Source of the DNA: JABCYV01 sp963696025
Lineage (GTDB): Bacteria > Acidobacteriota > Terriglobia > Terriglobales > Acidobacteriaceae
DNA: 64,000 nt
Direction: 5' to 3'
Assembly (NCBI GenBank): GCA_963696025.1
Contig: CAVOII010000019.1
Span: 100,483-164,482 of the forward strand
The notes below the pieces were generated by a model. That model searched no databases and was not told the origin of the DNA. It was given only the letters and a program-made list of their open reading frames with translations. Positions 1 to 8,177 of the stretch are shown piece by piece (the stretch's first letter is position 1; every line of letters begins with the position of its first letter). The translations under genes and the position numbers were made by a program.

Positions 1-20
1 GGACGAACGAGTAATAGCTC

Positions 21-408
21 ATGAGCAGCATAAAAGCCCTTATCGTGGACGATTCGTCGGTCATGCGCAAAATCGTGGAACGGTCGCTACTCCAAGCGGG
101 GGTTGAGCTCAGTAAAGTTTTCGAGGCAGGGAACGGGGCCGAAGCGCTGGCAGTGCTCGCCGAGAACCGAGTAGAGTTGATCCTTTGCGACATCAACATG
201 CCGGTGATGGATGGGCCTGGAGTTTGTAAAGCAGCTTTCCAGCGTCGAGAACGCCACGGGCGTCCCCGTGGTTATGATCACCACCGAGGGAAGTGAAGCG
301 CATGTGCTACAGGCCCTGTCGTTCTGGGCGCGGGGCTATATCCGCAAGCCGTTTACTCCAGATCAGGTCAAGGAGCATGTCCTTCCTCTGCTGGCGGTGA
401 AGGTATGA
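21..408 (+). pseudogene. CheY-like response regulator receiver, frameshifted
   Basis: A single-domain receiver that would accept phosphate from CheA. The first frame carries the acidic pair in 'LIVDDSS' and the phospho-acceptor Asp in 'LILCDINMPVMDG'. The match then jumps by one base near 213-218 ('gatgggcctgg' reads as the expected DGLEF if one g is removed) and goes on in the next frame with the conserved Thr ('VVMITTEGS') and the Lys of 'YIRKPFTPDQ'. Joined, the length of about 128 residues is normal for CheY. The good SD-less start ATG at 21 is the only Met before the domain. The stop overlaps the next gene's start by 4 bases, so cheY and cheX form an operon. Either a real frameshift or a sequence error; the identification itself is secure. 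Confidence 0.8.
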
Positions 409-892
409 AAACGACGAGTGAATTGCCGGCAGTCAAGCCTAGCCACGAAACCTGGCTTCCGATGCTGGAAGTCGCCGCGTGCGAAGTTTTCGAAGTCATG
501 CTGGGTTGCAAGCTTGCGGTGCTTGAAACCTCGCCTAAGGAGGCGCTGGACATTACGTCGATGGTCGGCCTGGCTGGGCGATTGCGCGGCCTGATGAGTA
601 TCCGTTGCAGCCGCAAGTCGGCTGCGGTCATGGCTTCCAAGATGCTTGGAGTCGAGGCAGACAAGGTCGGCCCGGAAATGTGTGATGCGTTCGGCGAAGC
701 CTGTAACATGGTTGCCGGCAACTTCAAGAACAAGATTGAGGGATTGGGTGACGGCTGTATGCTGTCGGTTCCCACTGTGTGATCATGGGGAACGACTACG
801 TCGTCCACTACTTGACTGACACTCCGGCGCTGGAAGTCAGACTCCTGTTTGAAAACATGCCTATCGTGATCTCGCTGCAGGGCCACAGCTAG
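405..892 (+). pseudogene. CheX-like chemotaxis phosphatase domain, frameshifted
   Basis: A CheX/CheC-type domain, a family that dephosphorylates CheY. The first frame (405-782) includes the signature helix 'CDAFGEACNMVAGNFKN' (compare the E-x-x-N phosphatase motif of CheX) and ends at 'SVPTV' with a premature TGA. The same fold continues in another frame from about 782 ('IMGNDYVVHYLTD ... FENMPIVISLQ') to a TAG at 890-892, giving about 162 residues, close to the usual size. It starts inside the end of the cheY gene, so the two were cotranscribed. This is the second frameshift within 600 bases; together with the downstream rearrangement this argues for decay or a poorly assembled end. Confidence 0.75.
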
Positions 893-968
893 CGGCAAGG
901 GACTATTTGTCTTCTAGAGTTGAATTCTCGCCATTACCTATGAAGGTCTTTGACGAAGGTGCGCTGAT

Positions 969-1216
969 TCAGTTTCGCTCTGCGGCCGATCCGAATATGG
1001 TTGACACCAGTTCGTAGATCTCGGCCACGGCTTCATCCAGCTCGAAGGTAAAGCGCACCAGGTCGATGCCTTCAAGATCGGTGTGTTGCTTCAAGAGAAC
1101 GCTCCAGGCGGGGTCGTGGACCAGGTCCACTTTCTGTCGCTCATAGTATCCGTAACCCAGGCCTCGCACGCGGCAGAGAAGATCGCTCAGATGGACCAGC
1201 GCCACCAACGGCTGGG
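969..1216 (-). pseudogene. HDOD-domain protein, C-terminal fragment
   Basis: Minus-strand frame reading 'QPLVALVHLSDLLCRVRG' followed by 'GYGYYERQKVDL' and 'FELDEAVAEIYELVSTIFG', which is the typical end of acidobacterial HDOD signalling proteins that sit next to che genes. It has no start codon of its own that makes sense and begins exactly where the plus-strand HDOD middle fragment begins (1217). It ends at a stop at 969. It is one of three pieces of the same gene lying in scrambled orientation. Confidence 0.7.
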
Positions 1217-1446
1217 CGGTCCTGCTTTGCTCTATATCTCGGGTTCATGGTGAACTGCCTGGCTTTTTCAGCGGAATTTGCCCCCGCAGTCGAGCTGGCC
1301 TGCCGCGAGCAGATTCCGTTTGACGAAGCCGAGCGTACTACGATGGGGGTTCACCCACTGCGAGACTGGACGCGTCCTGGCGGAAAAATGGCACTTGGCT
1401 GACGACATCATCCAGGTGATTGCCCATCATCATGGTGTTGTCATAG
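1217..1446 (+). pseudogene. HDOD-domain protein, central fragment in inverted orientation
   Basis: Plus-strand reading 'FMVNCLAFSAEFAPAVELA', 'CREQIPFDEAERTTMG', then after a one-base shift near 1345 'THCETGRVLAEKWHLADDII' and 'QVIAHHH'. This is the middle of an HDOD domain, including the H-C-E and HHH stretch before the C-terminal helices. The flanking pieces (1447-1575 and 969-1216) encode the N- and C-terminal parts on the opposite strand. Flipping 1217-1446 would restore the order N-middle-C, apart from some 60-70 missing residues between N and middle. Confidence 0.7.
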
Positions 1447-2316
1447 GACACGAGCTTAACCACTTCGTCCAGTTTCACCTCCTCAGCAGGCGCATTCAGC
1501 AGCTCCAGCAAAGGAAGAAAAACGGCTGGGATAGAGGGCGTGGTTTCGATGCACTGCACGCGCTCACGAATGTTGGCGGCGACGGTGATCAGGTTCAGGC
1601 GCTGCGAGGCGGCGTGGAAGCTGCTGTCTTTCACTCGGCTGGTGAACTGCAACACCTGGTTGCGCGCCAGCACAAGCTCGCCCACCAGATTCATCAATTT
1701 GTCGAGCAGCCCCACATCTGCCCGGATGGTGCTGTCAGAAGCTACGGATGACGCGCGTGCGGCCTGCTGGAAATTCAGTGCCTTCACCACATCGGTCGCC
1801 TGTACCACCTGCTGTTCCACTAGAATCTCGCCTAGGTGACGGGGGTCGCCCGCCTGCTGCTTCTCCAGGGCTCGGTTGATCTCTGGCGCCGTGACCCCTG
1901 CCTGTTGCATCAGAATGTCGCCCAGTGAAGTCGATGAGTCGAGGGTTCCGGGCGCGGCTGACCGCACAGGTGCGAGAGCGGCCTCGATCTTCGCATTCGT
2001 TTCGGCCTTGGCCTCGGGCGGCTGTTGCAGGCGAGTCAGCTCCGCGATGAGCTTGCTGTAGTCACGCTCGCCTTCCTGGCCGGTGCTCGCGATGCTGGTC
2101 AGTATCTGACGCACTGCGTCCACTGTGCCCAATAATGCCGTGGTAATTTCAGGATTAAGCGCGAGTTGGCCATCCCGCAGCCGAGTCAGCAGGTTCTCTC
2201 CCACATGGGCAACTTTTTCCAGCTTGTTGAAGCCCAGAAATCCGCACGTGCCCTTGATGGTGTGGATGGTGCGAAATACGCCGGCCAGCGCATCCTTGTC
2301 GTGCGGTCCTAGCTAG
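1447..2316 (-). pseudogene. CheA N-terminal fragment fused in frame to HDOD N-terminus
   Basis: Reading on the minus strand from about 2316, an in-frame stop precedes 'DALAGVFRTIHTIKGTCGF', the Hpt (P1) domain of CheA with the phospho-accepting His in HTIKG; the first helix of P1 is missing. A linker follows with a segment resembling a GspE/P2-like spacer ('LGDILMQQAGVTAPEINRAL'), then the P3 dimerisation helix 'LLDKLMNLVGELVLARNQVL' up to 'RLNLIT'. There, near 1575, the match changes without losing frame to an HDOD N-terminus ('IETTPSIPAVFLPLLELLNA', 'LDEVVKLVSYDN'). The ATPase and CheW-like domains of CheA are absent, so no working kinase can be made. Confidence 0.75.
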
Positions 2317-2370
2317 TAAGCTATTCAATACTCGACTATTCTGTCGTTGATGCTCATGAACCAGAGTTTC

Positions 2371-3576
2371 ATGGACCATGCCTACATCTGTGACGCGATT
2401 CGGACTCCGTTCGGCCGCTACGCCGGGGCGCTGTCCTCGATTCGGACCGACGACCTTGCCGCTATTCCTATCAGAGCGCTGATCGAGCGCAATCCCAGCG
2501 TGGATTGGGCTGAGCTCGACGACGTGGTTTACGGATGCGCGAACCAGGCGGGAGAAGATAACCGCAATGTCGCACGCATGGCACTCCTGCTAGCGGGACT
2601 GCCGCTGCAGGTGCCGGGCGACACAGTGAATCGCCTGTGCGGTTCCAGCATGGACGCGGTTGCCATCGCAGCTCGCGCCATCAAGAGCGGCGAGGCCTCG
2701 GTGCTGATTGCCGGTGGTGTCGAGAGTATGTCCCGCGCCCCTTTTGTTCTCAGCAAGGGCGAGTCGGCCTTTTCGCGCTCCATGAAAATGGAAGACACAA
2801 CCATCGGCTGGCGCTTCGTGAATCCTTTGATGAAAGCCAAATATGGAGTGGATTCAATGCCGGAAACAGCGGAGAACGTGGCCGAACAGTTCCACGTCTG
2901 CCGCCAGGACCAGGATGCGTTCGCCTTGAGAAGCCAGCAGCGTGCTCATGACGCCATACGAAGTGGACGTCTGGCAGAAGAAATTGTGCCGGTGCAACTG
3001 CCATCGAAGAAGGGCGATGGCGCGGTGCTCTCTGAGGATGAGCATCCACGCCGGGATACCACGCTTGAAGCACTTTCAAAACTGAAACCGATTGTGAAGC
3101 CTGACGGCACAGTCACGGCCGGCAATTCTTCCGGCATTAACGATGGAGCCTGCGCGCTCCTGCTGGCCTCGGAAGATGCAGTCAAAAAGCATGGCCTTAG
3201 TCCTTTGGCCCGGGTTGTGGCGTCGGCAGCGGCAGGGGTGGCGCCGCGCATCATGGGCATGGGACCCGTCCCAGCCGCGCGAAAGGTACTGGCGAAAGCG
3301 AACCTGAGAATCGGCGACATGGACGTGATCGAGTTGAATGAGGCGTTCGCCGCCCAAGCCCTGGCCGTGCTGCGGGACTTGGGGATTGCCGACGATGCGC
3401 CGCACGTAAATCCCAATGGCGGCGCCATCGCTCTCGGCCATCCGCTAGGAGCCAGCGGTGCGCGCTTGATCACCACTGCCTTATATCAATTACGCAGAAT
3501 TAGGGGAGAGTATGCACTGTGCACCATGTGCATCGGCGTGGGACAGGGAATTGCCTTGATTCTGGAGAGAGTTTAG
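2371..3576 (+). CDS. pcaF: 3-oxoadipyl-CoA thiolase / acetyl-CoA acyltransferase
   Basis: Thiolase of 401 residues, the usual size. The start at ATG 2371 ('MDHAYICDAIRTPFGRYAG') matches the family's N-terminus; ATG 2350 and 2356 are upstream alternatives. Counting from 2371, the catalytic cysteine is C90 in 'VNRLCGSSMDAV', and the second pair is H357 in 'GHPLGASG' and C387 in 'CTMCIGVGQG', the same spacing as PcaF. Stretches such as 'DDVVYGCANQAGEDNRNVAR' and 'DTTIGWRFVNP' are characteristic of beta-ketoadipyl-CoA thiolases, which split 3-oxoadipyl-CoA to succinyl-CoA and acetyl-CoA. No other aromatic-degradation gene is nearby, so a wider acetyl-CoA acetyltransferase role is possible. It lies directly next to the broken CheA fragment. 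Confidence 0.85.
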   Translation: MDHAYICDAIRTPFGRYAGALSSIRTDDLAAIPIRALIERNPSVDWAELDDVVYGCANQAGEDNRNVARMALLLAGLPLQVPGDTVNRLCGSSMDAVAIAARAIKSGEASVLIAGGVESMSRAPFVLSKGESAFSRSMKMEDTTIGWRFVNPLMKAKYGVDSMPETAENVAEQFHVCRQDQDAFALRSQQRAHDAIRSGRLAEEIVPVQLPSKKGDGAVLSEDEHPRRDTTLEALSKLKPIVKPDGTVTAGNSSGINDGACALLLASEDAVKKHGLSPLARVVASAAAGVAPRIMGMGPVPAARKVLAKANLRIGDMDVIELNEAFAAQALAVLRDLGIADDAPHVNPNGGAIALGHPLGASGARLITTALYQLRRIRGEYALCTMCIGVGQGIALILERV

Positions 3577-3605
3577 TCGCCCTTCAAACGAACTCTTCCA
3601 CCGGT

Positions 3606-4688
3606 TCATTCCACCATCTTTGCCACGTGCACATCGAAGCCGGTTTGAGGCAGCAATGAGGTTAGCTCGAAGGCCCTGAAGCCATCGCCGGTGATTTCCG
3701 TATGACGATAGAGTCCCGGCTCGCGCTCCACTGTCTCGTGCCGGCCTTCGAGGTTATCTAAAAACCGCTGTGCCGCTTTCGTGTCTACTTCAAACCCCTT
3801 GGTTTTGGTTATGACGGCTTCCGTCGCGTAGGAGCGCACCAGCTTGGGCCAGTATTTTTCCAGCAGGCTGGTGCTGGCGAAAATGTCGGCCCAGACGATC
3901 TGACCATTCACCGCTGCCACCACACCGACTGCATTATGATCTCGCAGTTGTTGAATCAGGCTCTGATAGCTGTGCTGGATGGGCTCGGCGACGGAGTCCA
4001 CTTGTTTTTTGACATCCGCGTTCTCCATCACGCGGGCGTAAGAAGTGGTCTGTTGCAGTGGAGCACCCGCAGTCACCTCCACAGCTTGCGTCGCTTTTCC
4101 CACTTCGGCCCAGACCTGCGCCTGATCTTTGGCTCCCATGGCTTTACTCCGCACGGCGGGTTGCGCCATAGGTGCGCCGTCGATGGAATTCGTACCGAAG
4201 TTCGCCGAAGCACCCGTCCAGCGTCCGGGCTCAACGCAGAACACGCTGAGGTCGATGGGATCACTCTCGGGAGGGATGATTCGGTCCTTTCCGATCACGC
4301 GATCTTGCTTACCGCCAGTCACGATCTCGCCCGCGAGCAAAATGAGCGGTCGCTTGGAATTATTCACCAGCACCAGTTGATTCACCTGCGCTCCATCGTG
4401 CGGGATGGGGACATGACGCCTGCGCATGAGTGGCTGCAGGCTGCCAGACTCGGTTACCACGACGTCGCCCGACCGCAAGCCTTCGTCGAGCGTGAGGAAA
4501 ACGCGGGTATCGTGCGATGTGGCTGCTACGACTGGGAACACCGTCAGGTTACCGTGCCGAATGGGCGCCACCACCTTGTATTCGGATGTCGAAGCAACTT
4601 CGCCCGCAGGAGCTATGCACGGTATGAATAACGCCAGCCCAGCCACCAGGGCGAGTACCAAGGCCAGAGCGGACAACTTGACAGTCAT
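3606..4688 (-). CDS. Secreted ARPP-1 (DUF6569-type) domain protein
   Basis: A 360-residue protein with a clear signal peptide (basic start, hydrophobic residues about 8-26, then 'APAGE'). The core shows the ARPP-1 pattern: 'GNLTVFPVVA', 'FLTLDEGLRSGDVVVTESG', then 'VNNSKRPLILLAGEIVTGGK' followed by 'QDRVIGKD'. The biochemical role of this domain is unknown; the LLAGE/GGKQDR block is its strongest signature. It runs towards the thiolase gene with a 29-base gap and is divergent from the sigma factor gene. Predicted periplasmic or cell-envelope location. The family call is good, a function cannot be given. Confidence 0.7.
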   Translation of the reverse strand: MTVKLSALALVLALVAGLALFIPCIAPAGEVASTSEYKVVAPIRHGNLTVFPVVAATSHDTRVFLTLDEGLRSGDVVVTESGSLQPLMRRRHVPIPHDGAQVNQLVLVNNSKRPLILLAGEIVTGGKQDRVIGKDRIIPPESDPIDLSVFCVEPGRWTGASANFGTNSIDGAPMAQPAVRSKAMGAKDQAQVWAEVGKATQAVEVTAGAPLQQTTSYARVMENADVKKQVDSVAEPIQHSYQSLIQQLRDHNAVGVVAAVNGQIVWADIFASTSLLEKYWPKLVRSYATEAVITKTKGFEVDTKAAQRFLDNLEGRHETVEREPGLYRHTEITGDGFRAFELTSLLPQTGFDVHVAKMVE

Positions 4689-4718
4689 ACTTCTTCCTCT
4701 TCCTACAGGCTGAATAGC

Positions 4719-4764
4719 GACACCCCGGACGCCGGGGGGGGAGAGCGTCGTGCTCCGGGGTGTC
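4719..4764. repeat. 11 bp perfect inverted repeat between divergent genes
   Basis: GACACCCCGGA at 4719-4729 and its exact complement TCCGGGGTGTC at 4754-4764, with a 24-base spacer containing a G run. It lies upstream of both the ARPP-1 gene and the sigma factor gene, so it is not a normal terminator position. It may be a regulator site, a leader hairpin for either transcript, or a dispersed repeat. Confidence 0.5.
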
Positions 4765-4909
4765 TTCCTCCCAGCCCAACTAAATAGGGAACGACAAATT
4801 TCAGCTTCTTGCGTCTAAAAAATTGATAGCATCCACTCTGGCCATGTCTGCGACCACCAACTTCGGTGTCCAATCTGTAGAGGGAATCGCTTTGGGGCTG
4901 GAGTCCGTC

Positions 4910-5779
4910 ATGGCGGATCTTTACAAGAAAAGCGATGGCGAAAAACTGGGATTGAGTGCGCAAAAATTTGCCGGCGTTCTTAAAGAAATTTGTGAAAAAT
5001 ATCTCCCAGCAGAAGCAACGTCGCGCGACGCCGCGGAGTTATGCGCGAGCTTGCGAGTGGAAGAGTTGGCCCTGGCGCGGTCCTGCGCCGCGGGTGACGA
5101 ACGCGCCTGGGAAATTTTCATGCTGCGCTATCGCGAGAAGCTGTATGACATCGCGGGCTACATCGCGAAAGAAAGTTCGGCGGCCCGAGAACTGGCAGAC
5201 TCGCTGTACGCTGATCTCTACGGCACGATCACGCGCGACGGGCAAAGGGTTTCGAAGCTCTCCTCATATACCGGACGTGGCTCGCTCGAGGGCTGGTTGC
5301 GTACGGTGATGGCGCAAGAGTTCGTGAACCGATATCGCCGACAGCGGCGCTTGGTTAGCCTGGATCAGGAAAGCGAAAATGGAGCGCAATTCGCCGTTGT
5401 CGATCCGGAGCCCGCAACGGTCGTTGATCCCAGGGTCGAAGCGGCGACCGATGAAGTCCTGGCCGCGCTCTGCGCGGAAGATCGCTTCGCGCTGGCCTCC
5501 TACTATCTGGACGGGCATACCTTGGCGGAGATTGCCCAGGTACTTTCGGTCCACGAATCGACCATCAGCCGCAAGCTGGACAAGATGGCTAAGTCCCTGC
5601 GCAAGAGGATCCTAGCTGCCCTGGGACGACGGGGCATGAGCCGTCGCCAGGCCGAAGAAGCCCTGGAAGTGGACGTACGGGACCTTCGTGTGAACATTCG
5701 CAGTCGACTGGCGCAAGAAACCAGCCCCCAGGCGTTCCCTGAAAAGAAGGCAGCGCCGGCCACGGAAGGGCCAGGCTGA
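4910..5779 (+). CDS. ECF-like RNA polymerase sigma-70 family factor
   Basis: Sigma factor with region 2 around 'RAWEIFMLRYREKLYDIAGY' and the promoter-melting helix 'GSLEGWLRTVMAQEFVNRYR', and region 4 as an HTH in 'LAEIAQVLSVHESTISRKLD'. It carries an N-terminal extension and a C-terminal tail of about 50 residues beyond region 4, longer than a minimal ECF factor. I chose ATG 4910 ('MADLYKKSDG') because GGAG lies six bases upstream; ATG 4844 and TTG 4823 are in frame but lack a ribosome site. The next gene, 26 bases downstream, has an anti-sigma-type zinc finger, so the two likely form a sigma/anti-sigma pair. Confidence 0.8.
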   Translation: MADLYKKSDGEKLGLSAQKFAGVLKEICEKYLPAEATSRDAAELCASLRVEELALARSCAAGDERAWEIFMLRYREKLYDIAGYIAKESSAARELADSLYADLYGTITRDGQRVSKLSSYTGRGSLEGWLRTVMAQEFVNRYRRQRRLVSLDQESENGAQFAVVDPEPATVVDPRVEAATDEVLAALCAEDRFALASYYLDGHTLAEIAQVLSVHESTISRKLDKMAKSLRKRILAALGRRGMSRRQAEEALEVDVRDLRVNIRSRLAQETSPQAFPEKKAAPATEGPG

Positions 5780-5805
5780 AGTGTAGGGAAAGCAAGAAAA
5801 TAAAC

Positions 5806-7185
5806 ATGCAGCAAGTTCCTAACATCGTGCGGCAGAGACTTCAGGCTACTGCGAAGGCTGACGTCCATCCAGATGCCGACCTGCTCGCCGGTTTCACCGA
5901 GAAGTCGCTAACGCAGCGTGAGCGGACCCGAGTCCTCGAACATCTGAGCCAGTGCGGCGATTGTCGCGATGTTGCACTGCTGGCATCTGTGCAGCCGGAT
6001 TCCGCATCCGCCGCGGCACGAGCTGCGAGATCAACTGTATTTCGCTGGCCAGTGCTGCGCTGGGGAACTGTGGCTGCTTGTGTCGTAATCGTCAGCGCAG
6101 CAGTCGTACTCCGCTACGAGCGCTCTGCAAGGACGCCGACGACGGCTACCACGAAACCTACACAAAGCTCACCGGTGCCCACCGAGAAAGTGGCGGCGGA
6201 TCGCGCCTCACAATCTACCGAATCTAGCGGCAAGACGGCTGATGCTTCGCGAGCTGTGAAGCAACCAGCACGGTCAGCGACTGCGACCGGCAGACTGATT
6301 GCGAACTCCAAATCCGAGTCGCAAGCAGCCGGTTCACTGGCGATACATGGCCAATCCGTACCCACAGGCTACGGGCAAGCTATCAGAGCTGACTTGGGGG
6401 GCACAGTACTAGATCTTTCCGGCGCCGCGGTGGCGAATGCCGAGGTCACAGCCATCAATGTAAGGACGGTGCAGGTTACGCCCGGCAGTACGAACGCGAC
6501 GGGTCAGTACCGGTTTGAAGACCTCCCGATCGGGAACTACAGGATCACAGTAAAGGCCAGCGGCTTTCGTACCACCACTGAGCTGGCTGAGTTGACACTA
6601 AACAAGCCGAGCGCGGTCAACGTGATCCTGGCACCGGGAGATGCCACCGAGACGGTGGAGGTAGAAGCCGCAGCTAGCGCGGTGAACACCGAAGTCGCGG
6701 AGCTGACCCCGGAGCGGGCGAAGGACGCGATGGGGACTCCACTGAAATCGAAGGCCGCCTCGTCATCCACGATGGCCGCCGGTGCCAACGACTATAGCTT
6801 GTCAGCTCGCGCGCGGAGCCCGGCGGTGCTCCAGAAGGCCGTCACGCTCACTCCGCGCTGGACTCTGTCTCCTGACGGCGTGCTGGAGCGCTCCCTGGAT
6901 GCGGGTGGCACTTGGGAAACAATTTCGGTACCGGCCACCTCGGCCCTGCGGGCCCTGGCTGCGATGGGGCATGACATCTGGGTCGGAGGTGCAGCCGGAG
7001 CTCTCTACCACTCTTCTGACATCGGGCAACACTGGGTACAAATCACGCCGACCGTCGACGGCAAGGCACTTACCGCGGACGTCATTGGGGTTACATTCAC
7101 CGACGCTACTCACGGCAAACTCACCACCGCGAACGACGAAACCTGGACAACTAGCGACGCGGGACAGAGTTGGCAGAAGAAATAA
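5806..7185 (+). CDS. zf-HC2 anti-sigma-like membrane protein with regulatory-like and propeller domains
   Basis: 459 residues in an unusual order. An N-terminal zinc-finger helix of anti-sigma type ('HPDADLLAGFTEK' and 'VLEHLSQCGDCRDVA', an H-x3-C-x2-C pattern) is followed by one membrane helix at about 78-95. Then come a low-complexity Thr/Ser/Ala linker, a carboxypeptidase-regulatory-like beta domain (about 195-285: 'ATGQYRFEDLPIGNYRITVK'), and a C-terminal YCF48/BNR-like portion with repeated 'LERSLDAGGTWETI', 'LYHSSDIGQHWVQI', 'TWTTSDAGQSWQKK'. The finger would sit in the cytoplasm and could hold the upstream sigma factor; the rest would be outside. Translationally close to the sigma gene (26-base gap). 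Confidence 0.75.
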   Translation: MQQVPNIVRQRLQATAKADVHPDADLLAGFTEKSLTQRERTRVLEHLSQCGDCRDVALLASVQPDSASAAARAARSTVFRWPVLRWGTVAACVVIVSAAVVLRYERSARTPTTATTKPTQSSPVPTEKVAADRASQSTESSGKTADASRAVKQPARSATATGRLIANSKSESQAAGSLAIHGQSVPTGYGQAIRADLGGTVLDLSGAAVANAEVTAINVRTVQVTPGSTNATGQYRFEDLPIGNYRITVKASGFRTTTELAELTLNKPSAVNVILAPGDATETVEVEAAASAVNTEVAELTPERAKDAMGTPLKSKAASSSTMAAGANDYSLSARARSPAVLQKAVTLTPRWTLSPDGVLERSLDAGGTWETISVPATSALRALAAMGHDIWVGGAAGALYHSSDIGQHWVQITPTVDGKALTADVIGVTFTDATHGKLTTANDETWTTSDAGQSWQKK

Positions 7186-7541
7186 AGCGCCATTCGCTAC
7201 TCCATCCTCCCACCATTACTTCTCATATTACTTTCGGCAGTATGAGGCAATTACCTGCAAAAACTCCCGCGTTACCGAAGTGACGTTTACAGCCAGACGG
7301 GGTAGGCCTAGTATCCAATCGTGGTTTGGCAGTTCTGGGGGAGGGCTGCCGAGGCGTCCTGAACTGAAAAGTTTAGGGCGCTTTTTATTTGTGCGAGTGA
7401 CTGGCTCTGGGAGGCTGAACTTCTTCCCGCGGCCGCGCTTTGCGACCGATCTTAATGTCGCGCATCAAATGTAGTGTTAGGATAGTACAGCTATTATTTG
7501 ACTGATTCGCCGGTCCAAGGCGATCGGCGCAACCGGAGGAA
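7186..7541. other. Intergenic region before thioredoxin gene
   Basis: About 355 bases without a convincing gene. Open frames here lack ribosome sites and known motifs. It presumably holds the trxA promoter; I could not pick a convincing -35/-10 pair. A strong ribosome site (GGAGGA) lies just before the trxA start. Confidence 0.4.
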
Positions 7542-7877
7542 ATGATGGCAGGGAATGGAATTTTTGAGGTAACCGACTCGAACTTTGACCAGGACGTACT
7601 GAAGTCCGACACACCCGTGCTGGTGGACTTTTGGGCAACGTGGTGTGGCCCCTGCCGCGCCATCGCCCCCATTGTTGAAGAGTTGGCCAAGGACTACCAG
7701 GGCAAAGTGAAAATCGGAAAAATGGATGTAGACAACAACAGCGCCACTCCCATGCGTTATGGAGTGCGCGGCATTCCGACGCTGCTGGTATTTAAGGGCG
7801 GGCAGGTCAAGGAACAGATCGTTGGCTACGTTCCGAAAGAAACCATCCAGAAGGCGCTCGACAAGCATTTAGGATAA
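7542..7877 (+). CDS. trxA: Thioredoxin
   Basis: 111 residues, normal for thioredoxin. The redox site is C35-x-x-C38 in 'FWATWCGPCRAIAPI', with the buried Asp in 'LVDFWA' and the cis-proline loop 'RGIPTLLVFKGG'. It reduces disulphides in cytosolic proteins at the expense of thioredoxin reductase. There is no signal peptide. The start ATG 7542 (or the next codon, also ATG) has GGAGGA six bases upstream. Monocistronic by layout: 355 bases upstream and 300 downstream are empty. Confidence 0.93.
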   Translation: MMAGNGIFEVTDSNFDQDVLKSDTPVLVDFWATWCGPCRAIAPIVEELAKDYQGKVKIGKMDVDNNSATPMRYGVRGIPTLLVFKGGQVKEQIVGYVPKETIQKALDKHLG

Positions 7878-8177
7878 GAGTCTCAGCCGCCCGAGCTTGT
7901 CTAATCACCGAGAGCCGCGATCCGGCCTTCTATTACGTGATTGCATGCTGAAAGCAAGCCTGCAAAGCGGGTGTGCCAGCCTCCCTCCTGGCCGTCGCAT
8001 AGTCTGGCCTTGGCGACGAGCATACTGAGTCGAAACCATCGACTGTTGTAGACGAGGCGCGGGCTTGGCTGCAGTAGTGCCTGGCGGCAGCTGCGTTTGC
8101 GGCAGTATTATGCGAAGCATAACCACACGAGCAACCCCATTACAATATTCCTCTCACTAGCTCGTCTACAGGAGTAG
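7878..8177. other. Intergenic region, nothing recognised
   Basis: 300 bases between trxA and the second sigma factor gene. No coding signal in either strand and no clear terminator hairpin; it should contain the promoter of the sigma operon. Confidence 0.35.

Noticed and set aside
1540..2316. Plus-strand frames over the CheA fragment
   Set aside because: The minus-strand frame carries the Hpt and P3 motifs; the plus frames are shadows.
6782..7474. 230-codon open frame overlapping the end of the anti-sigma-like gene
   Set aside because: It overlaps a well-supported gene in another frame, has an Arg/Ser/Pro-rich composition typical of shadow frames and no motif.
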